Assembly (NCBI GenBank): GCA_919902775.1
Contig: CAKKRJ010000007.1
Coordinates: 248,001-312,000, forward strand
Length of the DNA stretch: 64,000 bases
Reading direction: 5' to 3'
Origin: Burkholderiaceae bacterium
GTDB taxonomy: Bacteria; Pseudomonadota; Gammaproteobacteria; Burkholderiales; Burkholderiaceae_C
In this document: positions 34,712-43,415 of the stretch, one piece after another
Numbering within the stretch: position 1 is the stretch's first letter
How the letters are laid out: every line of letters begins with the position of its first letter
Program-made: the position numbers and the translations under genes
Notes under the pieces: generated by a model
The model's database searches: none
What the model saw: only the letters and a program-made list of their open reading frames with translations
What the model was told of the DNA's origin: nothing

Positions 34712-35650
34712 TCAGAGCTGGGTCCGCAGGGACCACAGTTCGGGGAAGAATCGGTGCGAGGTGACGTGCTGCAACCAGCCCACGCCGGCCGAGCCGCCGG
34801 TGCCCGGCTTCATGCCGATGAGGCGTTGCACCGAGACAAAGTGACGCCAGCGGTACTGTGTGAGGGCATCGCACAGCGCCATCAGCGCTTCGGCCAGCTG
34901 GTACAGGTCGTTGTGCGGACCGGGGTCGGCGTACACGGCCAGCCAGGCTTTCTCCACCGACTCGTTGGGCACATAGTCTTCCGACCAATCGCGCTGCAAG
35001 GCCGCAGCGTCGATGGCGTGGCCGCGCCGCGCCAGCAGCGCGATGGCCTCGTCATACAGGCTGGGCGATTCGAGGGCGCTTTGCATGCCGGGCCACACAT
35101 GTGGCATGTTGCTGAAGGCGCTCGCCAGCCGTCTGTTCTTGTTGCCGAGGATGAATTCGACGTGCCGGTACATGAAGGACAACTGCCCCGAGGCCGTGCT
35201 CAGGTGGTCGCGAAACTGGTTGAAACCCTCGGGGCTGATGGTGTTGAGAACGTCCCAGGAACGGCCGATGTATTCGCCCATCGCGCGTGCCCGCACCAGG
35301 ATCTCCAGCGCGCTGCCGGTGTCGTCCTGGCGCAGTTGCTGCTGCGCGTTGTAGAGCTCGAAGTGCATCGCCTTGAACAGCAGCTCTTTCACCTGACCCA
35401 TCATGTAAAAACAGTGCTCATCGTAGGCGTCGCTGCGCAGGTGCTGCAGCGACAGCAACAGGTCAATGCTCTGGTAGTCGTTGTAGGGGTTGCTGCGACC
35501 CTGGAAGTCGACCAGCGGCTGGCCGCCGGTGGACTGCACCATCTCGGCGCGCGAGGCGTCGCTGGTGGTGCCCATGGGGCGCGGGCCGATGCCCGGCTGC
35601 ACGCCAGAGGGGTCGATGAGTTGCGGGTGTTGGCGCTTGTAGCGAGGCAT
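34712..35650 (-). CDS. kynA: tryptophan 2,3-dioxygenase
   Basis: A 312-residue haem dioxygenase. Motifs include SIDLLLSLQHLRSDAYDEHCFYMMGQVKELLFK (given by its ends), FNQFRDHLSTASGQLS, FRHVE-type YRHVEFILGNKN, and the region QYRWRHFVSVQRLIGMKPGTGGSAGVGWL with the haem histidine near RHFVSVQR. It opens the indole ring of L-tryptophan to N-formylkynurenine. A clear AGGAG site precedes the ATG at 35650. The larger open frame upstream lies over kynB and is not used. Confidence 0.95.
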   Translation of the reverse strand: MPRYKRQHPQLIDPSGVQPGIGPRPMGTTSDASRAEMVQSTGGQPLVDFQGRSNPYNDYQSIDLLLSLQHLRSDAYDEHCFYMMGQVKELLFKAMHFELYNAQQQLRQDDTGSALEILVRARAMGEYIGRSWDVLNTISPEGFNQFRDHLSTASGQLSFMYRHVEFILGNKNRRLASAFSNMPHVWPGMQSALESPSLYDEAIALLARRGHAIDAAALQRDWSEDYVPNESVEKAWLAVYADPGPHNDLYQLAEALMALCDALTQYRWRHFVSVQRLIGMKPGTGGSAGVGWLQHVTSHRFFPELWSLRTQL

Positions 35651-35700
35651 GGGGTGGTCTCCTTTGATGACAGTGCAATGTGTTGTGGTGTGGTCCGCGC

Positions 35701-36630
35701 TCAGCCAGCGTCCAGCTGGGTCAGCAGGGCCAAGGTATGGCGCCCGATGGGGCTGTGTGGGCGGGTCAGTTCCAGCGCCACGTCGAAATGGTTGCGTCCG
35801 GCAATTTCCATGCTTTGGCAAGTGCTGCCGGCCTGGGCCAGCAAGGCGGCGAACTCGGTGCTCTGCGCTTTGAAGGCTTCGGTCTCCACCTCGCCCCAGC
35901 ACAGCAGCGTGGGCGGGAAACCCTGCAAGTCCAGCAGGGCCGGGCTTTGCGCCCGGGCTTGTGCGGCATCCATGCCCAGCGCTTCGTTGATGGACGTGCC
36001 CAGCAGCGGTTCCAGCCAGTAAACGCCCGACATCAAGACCGCTGCGCGCGGTTGCCAAAGCGGCTGAGTGGGTGTTTGCCAACCCGGCAGGCAGACCATG
36101 GCCGCGAGGTGGGCGCCCGCTGAACTGCCGGCCACGACGATGCGTTGCGCGTCGATGCCCAGTGCTGCGGCCTGTGCGACCAGCGCGAGCAAGGCCTGGC
36201 GGCACTCTTGCACGATGTCGCCCACCTGAGCCGCAGGCGCCAGGGTGTAGTCCAGCGCGCAAAAGGCCACGCCGCGTTCAATGCAATCGGCGGCGGCAAA
36301 GAGCGAATCGCGCGCTGCCAACTCTTGCCAATAGCCACCGTGAATGAACACCAGCAGCGCGCAGCCCTGCTCGCTTGTGGCGGCCGAGTCTGTTACGGCA
36401 GGTGGCAGGCACAGGTCGGCACGCTGGGCGGCAGCGCTGCCGTAGCGCAGTTCCAGCCAACGCCCGCCCAGTGCCTCGGCGCGTGCGCGGGCGAGTTGGC
36501 TTTGATGCCCGTAGTCGGCGATGAAGGGCTGGTAGTTGCCGCCGATGCAGGAGCTGGGCGAATACGCGCGTTCGCGCTCGGCGAGGTTTTCGATGGTGAT
36601 GGATGGATGCATGGGCTTCATCGGCTTCAT
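35701..36630 (-). CDS. kynB: kynurenine formamidase, alpha/beta hydrolase type
   Basis: A 309-residue alpha/beta hydrolase. The oxyanion motif FIHGGYWQEL is the hallmark of the animal/yeast-like arylformamidase class, and the nucleophile elbow is GSSAGAHLA. ENFNVEVET-type GEVETEAFKAQS and GRNHFDV supply the acid and histidine. It hydrolyses N-formylkynurenine to kynurenine and formate, the step between kynA and kynU. Note this is the alpha/beta-hydrolase type, not the metal-dependent cyclase-like KynB of pseudomonads. Start at 36630 overlaps the sulfatase stop by ATGA; in-frame ATGs at 36621 and 36612 are alternatives. Confidence 0.85.
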   Translation of the reverse strand: MKPMKPMHPSITIENLAERERAYSPSSCIGGNYQPFIADYGHQSQLARARAEALGGRWLELRYGSAAAQRADLCLPPAVTDSAATSEQGCALLVFIHGGYWQELAARDSLFAAADCIERGVAFCALDYTLAPAAQVGDIVQECRQALLALVAQAAALGIDAQRIVVAGSSAGAHLAAMVCLPGWQTPTQPLWQPRAAVLMSGVYWLEPLLGTSINEALGMDAAQARAQSPALLDLQGFPPTLLCWGEVETEAFKAQSTEFAALLAQAGSTCQSMEIAGRNHFDVALELTRPHSPIGRHTLALLTQLDAG

Positions 36631-37964
36631 CTGGCGGGCATGTTGGCGGCGGTGTACGCCAGGGTGACGCTGGCGTCGTCGGGCACCGGCGGCATGGTGG
36701 CGTTCCAGGCCAGCCAACGTTCACGCATCTGGGCTAGGCGCTCGGGTTCGCGCGAGGCCAGGTTGGCGCGTTCGCGCGCATCGGCATCGATGTCAAAAAG
36801 GTATTCGTGTTCTTCCACCTTCAGGTACTTCCAGCGGCCCGCACGCAGGGCGCGCTGCTGGCGGTGGTTCATGCGCCAGAACATGTCGCGCGGCACGCGT
36901 TGCGCCGGGTCGTGCAGCATGGGCAGCAGCGACACGCCATCGATCGGATGCGAGGGCGCGGGCGTGCCACCCCCGGCGGCCAGCATCGTGGCCGACCAGT
37001 CCATGGTCAGGCAATGCTGGTCGGTGGTGTGGCCGGCCGGGATCACGCGCGGCCAGCGCGCAATCCACGGCACGCGGATGCCACCTTCGGTGAGGTCCAT
37101 CTTGCCGCCCACCAGCGGCCAATTGTCGGAAAAGCGTTCACCGCCGTTGTCGCTGGTGAAGACCACCAGGGTGTCCTCGCTCAGGCCTTCGGCATCGAGC
37201 GCGGCCATCACCTGGCCGATGCCCTCGTCCATGTGGTGGATCATGCGCAGGTAGGTCTGCACGTTGCCACCTTCCAGGTGCAGCAGGTTGGGCAAGGCGC
37301 GCGCCACGGCTTCGTCGTCGCGCGTCTCCCAGGGCCAGTGCGGCGCGGTGTAGTGCAGGCTGAGAAAAAACGGCTGGCCCTCACGCGCGGCGGCGGCGCG
37401 GCGGTGCACATAGTCGGTGGCACGGTGCGAGAGCAGGTCGGTGAGGTAGCCGATCTCGTGGTGCTCGACCTCGCCTTCGAAGAAGTCGTGGTCGCCCCGG
37501 GACGAGGCGTGGGTGAAGTAGTCCGCCGCCCCGGCCATGATGCCGTAGAACTCGTCGTAGCCCGAGCGCTGCGGGCCAAAGTCCGGCGGGTAACCCAGGT
37601 GCCATTTGCCCACCAGCGCCGTGGCATAACCGGCCTCGCGCAGACGCGAGGGCAAGGTGGGCCAGTGCGGCGGCAGGCCCAGGTGGGGCTTGCCACGCGC
37701 AGCGCTGTTGAGGGGTTCTTCCATCGCGCCGCGCAGGCGGTACTGGTAGCACATGCTCATCAACGCAAAGCGCGTGGGCGAGCACACCGGGGAATTGGCG
37801 TAGCCCTCGGTGAAGCGCAAGCCTTGCGCGGCCAGGCGGTCCAAGTTGGGCGACACTGCGCCAAACTCGGCGGGCCGCCCGCCATAGCAACCCAGGTCGG
37901 CATGGCCCAGGTCGTCGGCCACGATGAAGATGATGTTGGGGCGCGTTGGGGTATTGGCTTGCAT
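36627..37964 (-). CDS. type I sulfatase
   Basis: A 445-residue sulfatase. The metal-binding N-terminus is PNIIFIVADDLG (Asp17/Asp18), the formylglycine motif is CSPTR with Cys61, and GKWHLG and FTSDNGG follow as usual. The cysteine must be converted to formylglycine by a separate maturase. No signal peptide is seen from the ATG at 37964, so a cytoplasmic or non-exported form is suggested. It overlaps kynB by four bases, an unexpected partnership. It is divergent from a MarR gene. Confidence 0.85.
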   Translation of the reverse strand: MQANTPTRPNIIFIVADDLGHADLGCYGGRPAEFGAVSPNLDRLAAQGLRFTEGYANSPVCSPTRFALMSMCYQYRLRGAMEEPLNSAARGKPHLGLPPHWPTLPSRLREAGYATALVGKWHLGYPPDFGPQRSGYDEFYGIMAGAADYFTHASSRGDHDFFEGEVEHHEIGYLTDLLSHRATDYVHRRAAAAREGQPFFLSLHYTAPHWPWETRDDEAVARALPNLLHLEGGNVQTYLRMIHHMDEGIGQVMAALDAEGLSEDTLVVFTSDNGGERFSDNWPLVGGKMDLTEGGIRVPWIARWPRVIPAGHTTDQHCLTMDWSATMLAAGGGTPAPSHPIDGVSLLPMLHDPAQRVPRDMFWRMNHRQQRALRAGRWKYLKVEEHEYLFDIDADARERANLASREPERLAQMRERWLAWNATMPPVPDDASVTLAYTAANMPAR

Positions 37965-38064
37965 AGGTGTACTGGGGGAACCGTGAACGATCGTCGAACC
38001 TTCTTCACTGCCGTTGACCAGGAAAAATGCAGCAGATAAGCTAAGGTAGCAGCCCGCAACCCAG

Positions 38065-38077
38065 TTGTTGAAAACAA
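38065..38077. promoter_or_regulatory. candidate MarR operator
   Basis: A short palindrome, TTGTT-GAA-AACAA, lies three bases before the MarR start codon and in the 115-base gap shared with the divergent sulfatase-kyn operon. Its size and sequence resemble sites bound by MarR dimers. It is short, so chance is possible. Confidence 0.35.
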
Positions 38078-38079
38078 TC

Positions 38080-38598
38080 ATGCCCGTCCCTAGTGAAAAC
38101 CCCGATCCGCTGGCCGATCCCCGGCGCGTCGCGGACCTGTTGCTTTACCGCATGTCCGTCATCACACGCAGCACCAGCTTGCCGCTGGTGCGCATTTTCG
38201 AGGGCGAGTTCGGCATCACACGGCGTCACTGGCACATGCTGTCCTTGCTGGTGGAACACGGGGCCATGCCCTCTTCGCGTCTGGCCACCTTGTGCTGGCT
38301 GGACCGCCCGAGCATCTCGCGCGCCGTTTCTGGCCTGGTCCAGAAGGGCCTGATCACGCGACGGGGCAGTGCCAGCCATTCCCGAGAACTCGAGGTGACC
38401 GAGGCCGGCCAGCAGCTGTACGAAAGCGCCATGCAGCGCGTGGGTGCCTTGAATGGTGAACTGGCGCGCACCCTCAGCCTGGCCGAGCGCCAGTCGCTGA
38501 ACGGCATGCTCACGCGCCTTCAGTCGTGCGTGGCCGACATCGCCGAGCGCGCGGCCCGCACAGCGCCCATCTCGGGCCGCAACAAGCGCCGCGGCTGA
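38080..38598 (+). CDS. MarR-family transcriptional regulator
   Basis: A 172-residue winged helix protein. Helices around ITRRHWHMLSLLVEHGAMPSSRLATLCWLDRPSISRAVSGLVQKGLITRR (given by its ends) form the DNA-binding domain, with the wing after it (GSASHSRELEVTEAG). Divergent from the sulfatase-kynB-kynA-kynU series, it is the likely local regulator. Kynurenine operons in pseudomonads instead use an Lrp/AsnC-type KynR, so this would be a different control. Start ATG at 38080; a TTG at 38065 is in frame. Confidence 0.85.
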   Translation: MPVPSENPDPLADPRRVADLLLYRMSVITRSTSLPLVRIFEGEFGITRRHWHMLSLLVEHGAMPSSRLATLCWLDRPSISRAVSGLVQKGLITRRGSASHSRELEVTEAGQQLYESAMQRVGALNGELARTLSLAERQSLNGMLTRLQSCVADIAERAARTAPISGRNKRRG

Positions 38599-38841
38599 GC
38601 ACGCCCTGCCTTGTGGCCGCCATTTCGCCGGTGCTGCGTCTCGCGCGTTCCGTGGGCATCGGACTGAAACCTGCTGAACCTGACGAGCGCGGGCGACCGC
38701 TCACAAATGGCCGTTAGGAGTCGACCCTTAGACGCCATACGGAATCGAAAAAATGTCATTTATAGCTACAGACGAGGGGTTGCCGAGTCACGGAAGGAGT
38801 TGGTAACTGGCGATCCGTCAGCCACGCTTGCTGTCAGCGTT

Positions 38842-39282
38842 TCATTTTTCAACCACGATGAGGACATTACAAGAGGCCTCCTCAACCAAAGACTTGGCCG
38901 TTGAACCTATCCACCAACGGCGCAACAAACTCTTTTCGTGTTTGTGACCCACGACGATCAGATCGGCCTGTTGTTCGGCGGCAAATCGAGTGACTTCTCT
39001 GATCACTTCACCTTTCAAAATTTCGCCATCGGCCTCAAAGCCCATTGATCGGAGTGTTTTGACACCTTTGCTCAGTTGTTCTTTCAGCTTCTCCTCGATC
39101 TCCGCACTGCTCGCATTGCCCAGGTAGCCCATTTCAATGGCGCCAATGTCCATTTCAAAAGTGGGGGCCACGGCGACCAAAGTGAGCTTGGGTCGATCCC
39201 AATGCGTCAGGTCTTTGATCCCCAAGAGTGCTTGCTGACCGCTGGCGGAGCCGTCGTACGCCAGGATGATTCGCTTGTACAT
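38842..39282 (-). CDS. universal stress protein (UspA family)
   Basis: A 146-residue Usp domain: MYKRIILAYDGSASGQQAL at the start, then VVGHKHEKSLLRRWWIGSTAKSLVEEA as the nucleotide-loop region and NVLIVVEK at the end. It differs clearly from the Usp at 20080. A good AAGGAGA site precedes ATG 39282. Its base composition is more AT-rich than the surrounding genes, as is the 243-base gap before the MarR gene and the IS30 remnant beyond it, which suggests a transferred or disturbed segment. Confidence 0.85.
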   Translation of the reverse strand: MYKRIILAYDGSASGQQALLGIKDLTHWDRPKLTLVAVAPTFEMDIGAIEMGYLGNASSAEIEEKLKEQLSKGVKTLRSMGFEADGEILKGEVIREVTRFAAEQQADLIVVGHKHEKSLLRRWWIGSTAKSLVEEASCNVLIVVEK

Positions 39283-39405
39283 GTTTTCTCCTTCGGTACA
39301 CATGGCGGATTCAAGTACGAACTGCAACAGAGATGAACCCGGTAATGGGTGGCTGAGGATGTCAAGGCATCATGGCCGCTCAAACCGCCAAGTCCAAGTT
39401 GCCAG

Positions 39406-40035
39406 ATGTACAAGCACCTCATCCGAGAAGAACGATACCAAATTCACAGCCTCTTGAAAGCCAAACAGTCCATCAATGAGATCGCCCGATTGCTGGGCAG
39501 ACATCGCAGCACCATCAGTCGTGAACTCAGCCGTGGTCGTGGCCAGCGCGGGTATCGCGCCGAGCAAGCCTGCAACAAGGCGTCTGAGCGCGCTCAGCAC
39601 AGCCGCAATGCCCGCCGTGTGGACCCCAAGGTCTGGGCCAATGTGGCTTTTTTCCTCGGAGTTCAATGGAGCCCCGAGCAGATTGCTGACAAGGTTGGGA
39701 TCAGTCACGAGTGTGTCTATTTGCATGTCTATGCGAACAAGGCTGTCGGTGGCGATTTACACAAGAACCTGCGCAGCCAAAAGCCCCGGCGCAAACGCCA
39801 CCTGAGCGGACGTGACAGGCGTGGGCAGATCCCTAACCGCCGCCCGATCAGCGAACGACCAAGCCGCATTGAGGATCGCAAGCAAGTGGGCCACTGGGAC
39901 GGCGATACCGTCATTGGCGCAGCACACAAACAAGCCATCGTGACATTGGTAGAGCGCAAAAGCGGCTTTGCTGTGCTGGCCAAGGTATCCCACAAGACGG
40001 CTGATTTGGTGGGGCGTGCCATTGAAAAAAATAGA
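39406..40035 (+). pseudogene. 3'-truncated IS30-family transposase
   Basis: About 210 residues of an IS30 transposase: the N-terminal helix-turn-helix (SINEIARLLGRHRSTISREL) and WSPEQIADKVGISHECVYLHVY, then the start of the catalytic core GHWDGDTVIGAAHKQAIVTL with the first acidic residue. Homology stops at about AIEKN (near 40030), just after a run of seven As. The second Asp and the Glu of the DDE triad are lost, so it cannot be active. The open reading frame continues to 40488 only because it runs antisense into the prs-like gene. No inverted-repeat ends could be recognised. Confidence 0.85.
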
Positions 40036-40107
40036 GGGTGTGAACGGCTTCTCGCGTCAATGGCTATGGCTGACCGCCGCCAAAATTCACCCCTCCAAAT
40101 GCCCTGC

Positions 40108-41004
40108 TCAATCGCTTCCAGCGCACGCCTTGAGCGCCTGCGCCAGCAAAGGCGCCAGCGGCACCACGTTGCTGGCATGGGCAATGCTGTCGGTGCTCCA
40201 GAATTGCCCTGCACCTGCCTGGTGGATGCGTTGCAAGGCGTCTTCGGCCAGCAAGGCATGCGTCACCGCCACATCCACGCTGGCCGCGCCTGCGGCCAGG
40301 GCGAGTGTGGCGGCGGTGGCCAGCGTGTGGCCGCTGCTGGTCACGTCGTCCAGCAGCACCACCGCTTTGCCGCGCAGATCGCAGGGGGGCAGCGTGACGT
40401 CCACCGCACGGTCGCCGTGGCGCACTTTGGTGCACACCGCGTGCTCAAACCCATGGGCTGCCGCGGCTTGGGTGACCCACTGTGCTGACTCGCTGTCTGG
40501 CCCCAGCAAGAACGCGCCGGGCCGGTGCTGCGCAATCCACGCGCCCAGCAGAGGGGCGGCACTGAGCGTGATGGCCTGATGGGCCGGCACGGCCTCGGCC
40601 AAAGTTGCCACCCGGTGCAAATGCGGATCCACGGTGATGACCGCATCGAACAGCGTGGCCAGCCACGCACCCACGATGCGTTGACTGACGGCCTGGCCGG
40701 GGGCAAACGCCATGTCTTGCCGCATGTAGGCCAGATAGGGGGCGACCAGGCTCAGGTGCTGTGCGCCCATTTGGCGGGCGGTGGGCACGGCCAGCAGCAG
40801 CTCTGTCAGTTTGTCGCTGGGCTGGTGCAGGCCGCGCAGCAGCACCACGCGCGGCGGTAAGTGGGCGGGTAGTGTCAGCTGGATTTCGCCATCGGGAAAG
40901 CGGTGGCGCTGGATCGGTTGCGGCAGCAGACCTGCTGCGGCGGCCAGGTGCAAGGCGGCAGGTGCCTCGTCTTCAAAGTACAGCAGGACGGTGGCTTCAG
41001 GCAT
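40108..41004 (-). CDS. short ribose-phosphate pyrophosphokinase (PRPP synthetase) homologue
   Basis: A 298-residue Prs-family protein. The ATP site has RFPDGEIQL, the flexible loop is YMRQDMAFAPGQAVSQRIVG, and the ribose-phosphate loop is LLDDVTSSGHTL instead of the usual DD-x-x-x-TxGT form. It therefore matches the compact, archaeal-like or paralogous Prs type rather than the 315-residue housekeeping enzyme. A GGAG site precedes ATG 41004. The phosphorylase gene lies 12 bases upstream, so the two are probably one operon for recycling nucleotide ribose. Confidence 0.85.
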   Translation of the reverse strand: MPEATVLLYFEDEAPAALHLAAAAGLLPQPIQRHRFPDGEIQLTLPAHLPPRVVLLRGLHQPSDKLTELLLAVPTARQMGAQHLSLVAPYLAYMRQDMAFAPGQAVSQRIVGAWLATLFDAVITVDPHLHRVATLAEAVPAHQAITLSAAPLLGAWIAQHRPGAFLLGPDSESAQWVTQAAAAHGFEHAVCTKVRHGDRAVDVTLPPCDLRGKAVVLLDDVTSSGHTLATAATLALAAGAASVDVAVTHALLAEDALQRIHQAGAGQFWSTDSIAHASNVVPLAPLLAQALKACAGSD

Positions 41005-41016
41005 TTTTTCTCCAGA

Positions 41017-42603
41017 TCAAAATTCCACGAACACATGCGGCATTTCATCGGCCTGACCCAAGGTGTAGCCACTCGATCTGCGGCACAGCTGCGTCGCAAA
41101 TTCCAGGTCGCTCGGGTACGCGGCATGCACGCGGTACAGCGGCTCGCCCTGGGTCACGCTGTCGCCCAGTTTGTGCAGCAGGTCGACCCCGGCGCTTTGC
41201 ACTTTGGGGGCGCCGGCCATGCGGGCCACGCGGGCGATTTGCAGGTTGTCGATGCCGATCACCACACCGTCGGAGGGCGCGCAAATCTCCAGCGTGAGCG
41301 CACCCAAAGGCGGGTTGTTGTGGTCAAAGGGGCGTGCGCCTTGCGCCGCAATGATGGCCTGCATGCGGCTCAGCGCGCGACCCGAGTCGAGGATGTCGCG
41401 TGCAATGGCAAAGCCGTCGCCGCCCCGCACGTCGGGGCTGGCCTCGATCAGGCGTCCGGCCAGGCGCAGCGATTTTTGCCGCAGGTCGTTGGGCGCACGC
41501 GGGTCGTTTTCCAGCACCCGCATCACATCGCGCGCTTCCAGCATCGGGCCCACGCCCTGCCCCACCGGCTGGCGGCCATCGGTGATGACCACTTCCAGAG
41601 ACAGGTGGATGTGCGAGGCCACGTACTCAAACAGCCGCCGCAGGCGCTGTGCTTCGGGCATGGAGCGCACCTTGGCGGTGGGGCCGATCGGGATGTCCAG
41701 CACCAGGTGGGTGGAGCCGGCGGCGATCTTTTTGGACAGGATGGACGCGACCATTTGCGCGGGCGAGTCCAGCGAGAGCGGGCGCTCCACGGCAATCAGC
41801 ACATCGTCGGCGGGTGACAAATCGGCGGTGCTGCCCCAGGCCAGGCAGCCCCGGTGGGTGCGCACGATTTCGGCCAATTTGTCGAAAGGCAGTTGCACAT
41901 CGGCCAGCACTTCCATGGTGTCGGCCGTGCCTGCGGGCGAGGTGATGGCCCGCGATGAGGTTTTGGGACACAAGATGCCATAAGCCGCCAGGATGGGCAT
42001 GACCAGCATCGAGGTGCGGTTGCCGGGGATGCCGCCGATGCAGTGCTTGTCCACCACCAGGGGTTCGTGCCAGTCCAGACGGCGACCGGCGGCCACCATG
42101 GCTTCGGTCAAAAAATACACCTCGTCGCGGTCCATCTCGCCGCGGTTGGTGGCGACGACAAACGCGGTGAGTTCGATTTTGGAATAGTGGTGCCCGGCAA
42201 TGTCTTGCACGATGGCATGAAAGTCATCCTGGTTCAGGCGTTCGCCGCTGATTTTGCGGAACAGTGCCCCCATCGAGGCCGGCGGTTCGGCTTGCGAGAC
42301 CGAGGCGGTGTGCCCGTCGGGAATGCCCAAATGCGCAAAAGCGTCCTCGGACAAGCCCACTTCGCCGCAGGCCACGATGTTGTTGTCGTCCACCACGTTC
42401 AGCGTGGCCAGCACATGCCGACCGTTGGCCCGCACGTCGATTTTGGACAGCGCCTGAAAACCTTCGGCGCGGACCACCGCACAGTTGCGGTTGAGGTAGG
42501 CCACGTTTTCGCGGTAGGTGTCGATGCCCACGCGTCGCAAGGACAAGGGCGAGGCCCGCTCAGCGGGGCTGGATGGGGATGCGGGAGGCGTTGCGGTGTT
42601 CAT
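41017..42603 (-). CDS. thymidine/AMP phosphorylase family protein
   Basis: A 528-residue phosphorylase of the pyrimidine-nucleoside/AMP phosphorylase superfamily. The signature [19 protein letters not shown] followed by [20 protein letters not shown] matches the archaeal-type AMP phosphorylase/putative thymidine phosphorylase subgroup. An N-terminal extension of about 90 residues is also typical of that subgroup. It either releases deoxyribose-1-phosphate from thymidine or ribose-1,5-bisphosphate from NMPs. Pairing with a short Prs favours a ribose-phosphate recycling role, but this is inference. Confidence 0.83.
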   Translation of the reverse strand: MNTATPPASPSSPAERASPLSLRRVGIDTYRENVAYLNRNCAVVRAEGFQALSKIDVRANGRHVLATLNVVDDNNIVACGEVGLSEDAFAHLGIPDGHTASVSQAEPPASMGALFRKISGERLNQDDFHAIVQDIAGHHYSKIELTAFVVATNRGEMDRDEVYFLTEAMVAAGRRLDWHEPLVVDKHCIGGIPGNRTSMLVMPILAAYGILCPKTSSRAITSPAGTADTMEVLADVQLPFDKLAEIVRTHRGCLAWGSTADLSPADDVLIAVERPLSLDSPAQMVASILSKKIAAGSTHLVLDIPIGPTAKVRSMPEAQRLRRLFEYVASHIHLSLEVVITDGRQPVGQGVGPMLEARDVMRVLENDPRAPNDLRQKSLRLAGRLIEASPDVRGGDGFAIARDILDSGRALSRMQAIIAAQGARPFDHNNPPLGALTLEICAPSDGVVIGIDNLQIARVARMAGAPKVQSAGVDLLHKLGDSVTQGEPLYRVHAAYPSDLEFATQLCRRSSGYTLGQADEMPHVFVEF

Positions 42604-42728
42604 GGGCTTCAGGCTACACCCAAATCACAGACGCTGGCGGTGCCAAATTTTGCAGACGCGCAAAATTTGTACAGAAAAACGGAGCGTGCTCGCCAGTGGC
42701 TACGCGCGAGGTGCTGCGCGCGAAGACC

Positions 42729-42780
42729 TTCGGCCGCAGGGGCGACCTCCCACAAAAACCACCGAGCCCTGTGGGAGCAC
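42729..42780. repeat. REP/BIME-like repeat, opposite orientation
   Basis: An inverted copy of the GGCC-type unit (TTCGGCCGCAGGGGCGACC, then TCCCAC, 42729-42753) is followed after 17 bases by a truncated GTGGGAGCAC end (42771-42780). It lies in the 224-base gap between metW and the phosphorylase gene. This copy is partly degenerate. Confidence 0.8.
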
Positions 42781-42827
42781 AAATGGAACCCTGTGGGTGC
42801 CGGCCCCAGCTGGGCCGGTGCGGGTGG

Positions 42828-43415
42828 CTATTGGCCGTGTTGCAATTTGTAGACGGCGGTGCCTGCCATCAGGTTGGGCAACAGCCGCACTTCCTGGCCG
42901 TTTTGCAGACCGAAGGCGTCCACCACCTGCAAGTTGTTTTTGCGGGCCAGATCGCCAAAGTCGGCAAAGGTGCCCACGCGGATGTTGGGCGTGTCGTACC
43001 ACTGGTAGGGCAGGCGCTTGGTCACCGGCATGCGGCCTTGCAGCACGCTCAGGCGGTTGAACCAGTGCGCAAAGTTGGGGAAGGCCACGATGCCCACGCG
43101 GCCCACGCGCACGGTTTCGCGCAGCATGGTTTCGGCGTTGCGCAGGTGTTGCAGCGTGTCGATCTGAAGGACGACGTCAAACGATTGGTCGGCAAACAGA
43201 CTCAGGCCTTCGTCCAGGTTCAACTGGATCACGTTCACGCCGCGTTGCACGCAGGCGTGCACATTGGCATCGCTCAGTTCCACGCCATAGCCGGTGCAGG
43301 CATTGTGTTTTTGCAAGTGGGCCAGCAAGGCCCCGTCGCCGCAGCCCAGGTCGAGTACGCGGGCGCCTTGTGGCACCAGACGGGCAATGGCTTGCAGGAT
43401 CAAGGGGTCGCTCAT
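42828..43415 (-). CDS. metW: methionine biosynthesis protein MetW
   Basis: A 195-residue Rossmann methyltransferase-like protein. The SAM-type motif [15 protein letters not shown] is near residues 20-34; [27 protein letters not shown] and [11 protein letters not shown] are MetW hallmarks. MetW works with MetX in homoserine acetylation/succinylation and methionine synthesis, though its exact chemistry is not settled. It overlaps metX by ATGA at 43412-43415, the standard metX-metW arrangement of proteobacteria. Confidence 0.93.
   Translation of the reverse strand: MSDPLILQAIARLVPQGARVLDLGCGDGALLAHLQKHNACTGYGVELSDANVHACVQRGVNVIQLNLDEGLSLFADQSFDVVLQIDTLQHLRNAETMLRETVRVGRVGIVAFPNFAHWFNRLSVLQGRMPVTKRLPYQWYDTPNIRVGTFADFGDLARKNNLQVVDAFGLQNGQEVRLLPNLMAGTAVYKLQHGQ

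Noticed and set aside
38599..38841. Short frame at 38707-38904 in the gap before the second usp
   Set aside because: No ribosome-binding site and no similarity that I recognise; it runs into the 3' end of usp on the opposite strand.
40036..40488. 3' continuation of the IS30 frame
   Set aside because: From about 40036 the translation no longer resembles IS30 and runs antisense to the prs-like gene.
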